Shown: piece by piece, positions 57,300 through 64,000 of the stretch
Position numbering within the stretch: the stretch's first letter is position 1
Layout: the number at the start of each line of letters is the position of its first letter
NCBI GenBank assembly: GCA_019914995.1
Contig: CM034126.1
Location: 7,755,001 to 7,819,000, forward strand
DNA from: Acanthochlamys bracteata
Taxonomy: Eukaryota; Streptophyta; Magnoliopsida; Pandanales; Velloziaceae
Direction of reading: 5' to 3'
DNA: 64,000 nt
Notes under the pieces: generated by a model
What the model was told of the DNA's origin: nothing
Seen by the model: only the letters and a program-made list of their open reading frames with translations
The model's database searches: none
Made by a program: the position numbers and the translations under genes

Positions 57300-58864
57300 T
57301 AGATATTCCTGCAAGATCAACTCAAGAGGGGAGGGGTGAATTGCGTTAGTATATAAAAATTTTCATTAAGTTTCTAATCCTACTGGCAGAGAGCTGACAG
57401 CCGGCTGTGTCAATGCTGTAACCTGCAGACAGAGGAGTTAGTGTGTTTACTGACAGAAGTAACAAAGAGTAATGCTAAGGGTATTTAACGTGGTTCGGCA
57501 AATCCCCTTTGCCTACATCCACGGTCGCTCTATCACCAGAGCCAAAGCTTCACTAGACCTTTAATAAGCTACAAATACACCTAGAGCGAAGTGGTTCGCC
57601 AAGCACACATACTCTACCGGGTTTCTTCGCCAAGACAACCCCTACCAGCCTCCTGGACACGCCTGTCCCCCTGGCTGATTTGCTAGCACTATTACAAGGT
57701 CTAAGAGCTTACACCAAGCTCTACCTGAGCTTTCTTTACCGGTGCATGCAGCACCACCTTTACACTGTAAGTGACAAGTTACAAAAAAATAAACAAGTAT
57801 TGAGTGCAGGATCTATCTCATGAATGTTGAGTGTTTAATCAGTGATTCAGATGAGATGATCGGAGAGATTGCTGAGAGATTTCTTCAGTATGATTTGCAG
57901 CAAGATTTGTTTGTGTGGAGTAGTCAAGTTCGTGACCGCAGCGGGGAGTTTTTGTGTAGAGTGGTAGAGTTCTTGTATGTCTCTGTTTTTGCTTGATTCT
58001 CTCTACTGCTTTTTCTTTTTGTTCTCTCCTGTTTTCTCTATTTCTTCACACCGTTTCCTCGTTGCTGTGACTCCCTTTTTATAGAACATCTTCCTGTGCA
58101 GGAGCCGTTGAGGAACTTTGCTGTTGGCGCTCGGTTCTTCACGTCAGAGAAGGAATGGTGTTGTCTAGTGGTTCTTCAAATGTGTTTGTGCAAAGTCTTT
58201 GTTGCATTGAATGCGTTGAAGAGATTTGAATTTGCATAACGGTTGAGTGCTTAATTCAGCTAAGCTTCGCTTGAATCTCGGTGGTGATAAGTTGATATGG
58301 TATGTCCATAATAAATGCAGTGCAGGTTGACCGCTTGATTGATCAAGGACTTTGACTGCTTTCTTTCCTTGATTATTGAGCTTCCCTTTTGTGTGAAAGT
58401 GAAGATGATTTTAGCTCTTGTGAATCTTCTGTTTGAAGTCCTTGATCCGTTGTGAGTGCGTTTTTTTAAGGGAAATTTCGTTGCCGCTGAACATATGGGT
58501 CTGCCCCCGAAACAGAAGTTCATATATGCTTCAAGAGCCAAACAATCGATCGTAATGTGGTCATTGCATCCTCTGTCCCGTATGTTGTTCTCTATCCCGC
58601 TTCAGTAGCAACATAACAATTATTTAGTGGGCATCCTCTCGTCCCGTATCTTGTTCTCGCCCGCTTAATCAGCGAGCAAATGACGTGATGTGGCTGTGGC
58701 CTCCTCATCCCAAGATGTAATAGCATAACAATTATTTTTTTCTGCAAAAATTAAATGATCTTTGTTTGTCTAATCCTGCAGATTTGTTTTCAGATTATTA
58801 GTCTTATATAAATCATAATTCTTAATTCTTTATTATCATCAAAATTATCCTTATATTTCCAACA
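57300..58864 (-). repeat. Solo LTR (LTR-C) of element A family, 1,565 bp, inside element B
   Basis: It starts TAGATATTCCTGCAAG (first bases of TGTTAGAT lost) and ends TATTTCCAACA. It shares with LTR-A the full-length arrangement including the TATA region (58075-58084) and two copies of the U3 repeat (58574-58603 and 58640-58666). Flanking GAAAG (57295-57299) and AAAAG (58865-58869) form a 5-bp duplication with one mismatch. Element B reading joins across it (KKNEKK to MIWV). No interior, so recombination between two LTRs removed the rest. Confidence 0.9.
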
Positions 58865-58865
58865 A

Positions 58866-60175
58866 AAAGTTTAGATGATTTGGGTTTCTAAAGGAACTAT
58901 TAGACCACCTAAAATGTGAGCAATCTCTTACAGATATGCTTTACAGTCGAGAGAAGTAGAAAGACCAAATGGCATCTAGATAGCAGATGTTCAAGGCACA
59001 TGACAGGAGACGTTACCAACTTCAGTCATCTAGAAGCATGCCAAGGAGGAAAAGTTACTCTTGGAGATGATAACAAGTGTTTGGTAATGGGTATTGGTAA
59101 AATTAGTAAAGGTTTGATAATGTGTTGTTTGTGCAAGGTTTGAAGCATAATTTTTTGGTCATAAGTCAACTATACAATGTTGGATTGTATGCGACATTCA
59201 AAGCCAACTCTTAGTTGGTAACCAACTCATCCGGAAAGGAAATCATTTGAGGCCGAAAGGAAGGTAATGTTTATGTTGTTTATCTTGAAGGTTTTTGTTA
59301 TGAAAATCTTTGCCTTGCCTTGAAGATTTTCATAACAAAAACGTTTGCCTTGTAGCTAACCAGCAAGAAACTAGTCACTTGTGGTATAGAAGACGTGGTC
59401 ATTGCAATATCAAGATGATTACGAAGCTCTCCCGTAAGCAACTTGTCTCGAATTTACCCAACATACCATACCAATCGAATGGATGAACTTTATGATGCAT
59501 GTATGAAAGGCAAAATGCAACCACCTGCAAGCTGCTCCAGTTTCTTCGCATGAACTTGTTCGGACCTACTCAAACCGCAAGCTATGGAGGGAAATAATAC
59601 TGTCTTGTCATTGTTGATGATTACTCAAGGTATTACTGGGTATTCTTTTTAACCTTCAAGAATGAAGCATTAAAGGTATTCTTTTCTTTCTAAAAGAAAA
59701 TTCAAAGTGAACTTGCTTTGAACATTGTTGCTATTAGGAGTGACCACGATAACAAGTTTTTAAAACCAAAGTTTTGTGAATTTTGTGATGCAAATAGTGT
59801 GAACCGTAACTTCTCGGCACCTAGAACTCCTCAACAAGATGGTGTTGTTGAAAGGAAGACTAGAGTGCTACCTGATATGGCAAGAACTATTTTGTATGAT
59901 CAAAATTCGCTAAACCATTTTTAGGTTGAAGCCGTGAATACCGTTTGTCACATTATTAATTGTGCTTTTATAAGACTCTTGCTTAAGAAGACTCCTTATG
60001 AATTGTTTAAGAATAAGAAATCTAATATTGCTTACTTTAAGTATTTTGGTTGTAAATGTTTTATCTTGATCAAGAGCAAGGAGAACCTTGGTAAGTTTGA
60101 CTCCAAAAACGACGAAGGTATATTGCTTGGCTACTTAAACTCTTTCAAGCATTTAGAGTTTTCCACATGAGAACT
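58866..60175 (+). pseudogene. Element B protease and integrase remnant
   Basis: Protease region WHLDSRCSRHMTG at about 58962, with DSG changed to DSR. Then GGKVTLGDDNKCLVMGIGKI, an inverted-repeat lesion at 59291-59342, LWYRR and HCNIKMITKLS (integrase zinc region), a core with MNLFGPTQTAS (first Asp again Asn), IRSDHDNKF, and APRTPQQDGVVERKTRV (Glu kept), then AVNTVCHIINCAFIR and FGCKCFILIKSKENLGKFD. Frames shift at least four times. It would cut and join element DNA; dead here. Confidence 0.85.
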
Positions 60176-60640
60176 TAAAGTGTAGAGGAATCCGTTCATG
60201 TTATATTTGAAAAGACTGACTCTATGCCGAGAAAGATTAAAATGTTGATGTATGTAGTGATGATGAGAATGACAAGAATATAGAAAAAAGCAAACAGAAA
60301 GCAGTTGCTGAACAGTCACCAAACAATGAGGATCCAATCTCTCAACAGTCGACTGAACAGCAAACAACATACAAGTCTCTTCAGTCAATAGAACATGATC
60401 AGTAAGGAATAAATTCCAGTCATCCATAACAATTCAAATACCGCTCATGTCACCCTCAAAAAAGCATTATAGGAAATGCAAACTAAGGGGTACCGATAAA
60501 ATCACAATTGAGAGGTAACTTTTATAAACATTCCGCTTTTGTTTCAAAATTTGAACCTTCAAGTATTGATGATGCTATAATGGATAATTCTTGGATTATG
60601 ACTATGTAAGAAGAGCTTAACCAATTTGTAAGAAATTATG
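60176..60640 (+). pseudogene. Element B pol linker between integrase and RT
   Basis: Acidic, Gln/Ser-rich sequence (EQSPNNEDPISQQSTEQQ type) as in other copia pol linkers, then EPSSIDDAIMDNSWIMTM at about 60558. Stops are present. The 98-residue minus ORF here is a shadow. Confidence 0.6.
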
Positions 60641-61690
60641 TTTGAAACTTGTTCCTATACCTTGTGATAAATCTATTATAGATACCAAGTGGGTGTTTCA
60701 CAACAAGATGGATGAAAATGATAATATTATTAAAAATAAAGCTAGATTAGTTGCCAAAGGTTATTCACAGGAGGAAGGAATTGATTTTGATAAAACTTAT
60801 GCTCTCGTTGCACGTTTGGAAGCTATTCGACTTGTTACTTGCATTTGCTTATCACATGAATTTTAAATTGTTTCAGATAGATGTGAAAAGTGTGTTTCTC
60901 AATGGCTATTTCAAATAAGAAGTCTTTGTTGAGCAACCACTAGACTTTGAAAATCTCCAGCACCTGGATTATGTCTACAAGTTGTCAAAAGCTCTCTACG
61001 GACTCAAACAAGCACCACATGCATGGTATGAAAGACTTAGTGCATTTTTTATAAAGAAAGGTTTCTCTCGTGGTAAAATTGGCTCTACCCTTTTTATTAA
61101 GCATGATTCGAATATATATTAGTAGTACAAGTATATGTAGATGATATTATTTCGGTGCTACTAATGAGTCCTTGTGCAAGTGGTTTGCTAAGCTTATGCA
61201 GGGCAAGTTTGAAATTAGTATGATGAAAGAATTCAATTAATTTCTTGGACTTCAAATTAAGCAACTTGACAATGGCATTTTCATAAACTAAGAAAAGTAT
61301 GTTAGGGACTCAAAAAGTAGAACTTGGAAGCGTAAAAAAGTGTAAGTACCCCTATGGCCACAAATACTAAACTTGACAAAGATGAATCAGGTAAGGATAT
61401 TGATCAAAAGCTCTATAAAGGTATGATCGGATCACTTCTCTACTTCGCTGCTCCTAGACCTGACATTCAAAATAGTATTTTTTTATGTGCCTGTTTCCGA
61501 AGTGCACTTGAACAATCTCACTTGGTTTTTGTCAAAAGAATTTTTGGATATCTTGCAGATACAAAAGAGTGTGGTTTATTTTATCTTAAAGGGCGTGCGT
61601 TTGATTTAGCTGCATTTGCGGATGCCGACTTTGCGGGATGCAAACTTGATGGAAAAGCACTAGCGGGTCATGTCAACTTCTAAGTGGATG
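60641..61690 (+). pseudogene. Element B reverse transcriptase and RNase H remnant
   Basis: [20 protein letters not shown] and [20 protein letters not shown] (60660-60790), then frame-shifted [29 protein letters not shown] and VYVDDI (catalytic YVDD, about 61130). RNase H at 61354-61690 has [21 protein letters not shown] and FADADFAGCKLDGK. The [10 protein letters not shown] block and the rest of RNase H are missing: after about 61735 the sequence jumps to noncoding DNA, a deletion. Confidence 0.85.
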
Positions 61691-62055
61691 TCTAATTTCT
61701 TAGTATTCAAAGAAGCGACGATCTATTGCTCTATCAACTATATTTAACAAGGTTTCAAAATTGCATCCATTTACTTGTTTTTGAAAATTTTGATTTTAAC
61801 GGTCATGTCAATAGGAGCTATTTGGATGTTACTAAAATATTTCTTTCCTTATATTGTGTTCTCCTAGTTAAGTGTTTTAATGCTTTGCAATTTTTTTCCT
61901 TACCTTATTGAGCTAATGTCTACTAAATCCTGGCTCCTTTTATTTCCTCTCATCGAAACTAAAATCCTACCCACTATCTTCTTCCTCCACACAGTTGATC
62001 CAACCCATCTAAGCCGATCCGGCTAAATTTTTTGAAATCCTTACGACAAATTATA
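61691..62055 (+). other. Element B spacer between pol and accessory ORF
   Basis: Degraded end of RNase H (about 61691-61740), then A/T-rich noncoding DNA. The 61-residue ORF at 61726 has no motif. Confidence 0.5.
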
Positions 62056-63182
62056 ATGGCGAAGCATCAAGTGTAGTTTGATGAAGAGAAATTCGTTGGG
62101 AAGAAAGCTTTCGCCAACTAGCGCAAGCAAAAGAAGTCCACCGTGCTTCCTCCTACGAAAATCAAATTTGATGACTTTGTTTCTGCCATACTGGATGTAC
62201 AAGATATCTTTGAGTTCCAAAGATGGCAATTTTTACATGACTGCATACAGATTTACTACGAGGATGTTGTTCGGAATTTCTATGTAAACCTCAAATCCGA
62301 CATCTTCTCGGGCTTCTCAACTATGGTGTATTGTATAGAGATGCACATCAATCCAGTGAACATATCTTTGTTCTTGAATGCGCCATACTATGAAGACTTA
62401 GAGATGGTTGAAATGAGCAAGATCGATCATCTTAAGTGGGTTTTGGACCCTAATTATGTTACACCTGAGGAGACTCAATCTGCCGCTCACTTGTCATTAC
62501 TACCCTAAGTGCTCCTATATATCAGTAGCCGTGTCTTGGTCTCTAAGAGAGGCAGCTGGAATGATATCTCAAGATTTAACTCCTGGGTGCTTTGTAGATT
62601 GATCGAGCGTCTACCAATGAATCTCACTAGCATCATGTGCCGACACATTATGAGTGTTGCTCAATGTAAAAATAAGCACTCTCCTTATGCACACATTATT
62701 ATCGAGATATGCAGCAAGAAAGGTGTTTCTTTGGAAAGGTACCATGACTTGGTGTTAAACAATTTGGTTATCAAGTGATTATATGGAGTTGATGAGATTG
62801 ATGAGAAACTTGATGAATCGATGCAAGGAGAGGCACCAGGAGCACCAAAACAACAACCTGAGGCAATAAGCACAAAAAGATTTACCCACTGGACAGCAAG
62901 CTTTCTGTGAGCCAGCAGCTACATCAAGTGGACAACCAGCTGCATCACCTCACATGGTATGGGTACCTTTTAGATCATTTGAAGGATCTCAAGAATAAGC
63001 TAACAAAAGTTCGGATGAGACTTTGGACTCAATATACATGACATGCTTAATGGTTTGCACATAAGGATCATGGAGCTAGACCAAAGGATTTAAGAGATGG
63101 TTAAAGGATCAGGATGACTTGGAAATCCTCCAACCCTAAGCCACCTCTTCTACCCAGAACCTCCAAACGTAAAAAACCCTAA
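62056..63182 (+). pseudogene. Accessory ORF of element B, homologous to that of element A
   Basis: ATG at 62056 (MAKHQV, stop, FDEEKFVGKKAF, stop), then KFDDFVSAILDVQDIFEFQRW, YYEDVVRNFYVNLKSD and SAAHLSLLP (62143-62508), a TAA, then VSKRGSWNDISRFNSWVLCR and MNLTSIMCRHIMSVAQ (to 62778). A frame-broken Gln/Pro-rich tail ends in SNPKPPLLPRTSKRKKP at 63180-63182. Block by block it aligns almost without gaps to the element A ORF: FIGKEEF/FVGKKAF, FYANL/FYVNL, SAAHLPLLP/SAAHLSLLP, a PY-H motif, and a basic C-terminus. It is in sense orientation, between pol and the 3' LTR. Confidence 0.75.
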
Positions 63183-63469
63183 ACCTAACCCATCCAAATC
63201 GATTATCCTCTCTTGAATTGATTGTTTCTATCTTTTGCTTGTTTTTTAGGATGCCTTCTGCTTTTCTGTTTTATAGTTGTTATGTTTTCTGTTTTGGATT
63301 TTGTGTTGTTACCTTATCTAGACTTTGCTTGCAGCAACTTATTTTGTATCTTGTTTGATGTACTTTGTTCTATAAATGAATGAATGGATATTGGTACTAC
63401 ATATGTACATAATATCTTTATTGAGTGTAATGAACGTTACTACTAATAAGCTCTAAGCCTTTTTTATGT

Positions 63470-63718
63470 GACAAAATGGGAGAGAAATTTTTGTGAAAAT
63501 TATTCTGCAGGATACACTTAAATAGGGGAGAAAATAGCATACACATAGGGGGCGACATTTTTTTGATGGATTATTATCTCTGGATGAAGGATGAAGCAAG
63601 GGGAGACCGAGATGTTTATACTGAGCTAGTGACTACTACAAATGCTACCAACATGCTCTTCTACTCACGTTAGCAAATAATTCTCTAAACATTTTGTTAT
63701 CATCAAAAAGGGAAAGAT
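63470..63718 (+). other. Polypurine tracts before 3' LTR of element B
   Basis: AAAATGGGAGAGAAA (about 63473), AATAGGGGAGAAAA (63522), CATAGGGGGCGA (63546), AAGGGGAGACCGAG (63598) and the terminal AAAAAGGGAAAGAT (63705-63718), which abuts the LTR. This is the same multi-tract plan as in element A. Confidence 0.7.
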
Positions 63719-64000
63719 TGTTAGAAATCTCAATTTTTTTGATAATAGCACATATTTAAGAATATTACTAAGTTATGAGCATGTCTACGTTGGATTTGAA
63801 TAGCCTATGGAGCTAGACAAAGCATTATGCAGGAATTGGTTAAGTGTTGAGTCTTTGCTAACATGTCAACTTTGGATGTGCATATCTTTCTAGTCATGAC
63901 ACCAAACGTAGATCATTTAATAGCATTTAAAATATGGCTTGACACAGAGTAAATAGAGATCAAGATGATGAAATTTCATCAGGTATCAAATACAGGAAAA
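63719..64000 (+). repeat. 3' LTR of element B, truncated by window end
   Basis: It begins TGTTAGAAATCTCAATTTTT directly after a polypurine tract. Compared with element A (TGTTGGAAATACAAGG) only the first ten or so bases agree, so A and B belong to different LTR families of the same lineage. Confidence 0.75.

Larger units (their letters stand above)
45796..64000 (+). mobile_element. Sirevirus-like copia element B, host of two younger insertions
   Basis: On the + strand: primer site TGGTATCAAAAC (45807-45818), gag (from 45866), then after an interrupting element gag again (56933-57290), protease/integrase (58940-60170), RT (60640-61250), RNase H (61354-61690), an accessory ORF (62056-63182), polypurine tracts, and the start of the 3' LTR at 63719, running off the window. 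The 5' LTR is missing or nearly so: copia C sequence ends only about 50 bp before the primer site. Interruptions at 47031-56932 (element A) and 57300-58864 (solo LTR) are later events. All coding parts are broken. Confidence 0.85.

Noticed and set aside
1-64000. tRNA, rRNA or snRNA genes
   Set aside because: None seen; the GGTATCAGAGC words are retrotransposon primer sites, not tRNA genes.

Overview
This is nuclear DNA of a flowering plant. The window holds one recognisable host gene, many plant transposable elements, A/T-rich intergenic DNA, spliceosomal GT-AG introns and a degenerate CCCTAAA-type tract. The mix of Sirevirus-type copia elements and fold-back elements sitting in (TA)n arrays would suit a monocot, but the species cannot be fixed from the sequence alone.

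Layout: (1) 1-7660 is intergenic DNA with a gypsy-type 3' noncoding remnant, a decayed minus-strand Ty3/gypsy pol (4000-6720) and a copia-LTR-like remnant. (2) 8138-30340 is a CLC-d type anion/proton transporter gene on the + strand. I placed 23 exons; their lengths sum to 2382 nt (793 codons plus stop), every junction is GT-AG and the phases agree. Intron 6 is 14.9 kb and holds nearly all the transposon load: a hAT transposase remnant, a LINE split by a 746-bp hAT MITE and by TA-embedded fold-back elements, a probable gypsy solo LTR, and a three-copy repeat of about 180 bp. (3) About 31.69-37.73 kb is a decayed PIF/Harbinger element with a Myb/SANT-like ORF1, a DDE transposase and a degenerate telomere-like array in its intron-like region. 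(4) 38151-39255 is a non-autonomous hAT element with near-perfect 8-bp target duplications; it carries what looks like a captured piece of a spliced host gene. (5) 39.3-45.7 kb holds broken copia elements on both strands. (6) 45.8-64.0 kb is a nest of Sirevirus-like copia elements: host element B (+ strand), a nearly complete element A (- strand, 47036-56927, ATTGT target duplication) inserted in B's gag, and a solo LTR of A's family (57300-58864) inserted a little further along B.

The most unusual points are an accessory ORF between pol and the 3' LTR that is homologous in elements A and B; an Asp-to-Asn change at the first integrase catalytic position seen in both; a large deletion in A's 5' LTR that removes its TATA region; the gene-carrying hAT element; and paired TA-targeting fold-back elements. 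All transposon proteins seen here are broken. CLC-d is the only gene that looks functional.
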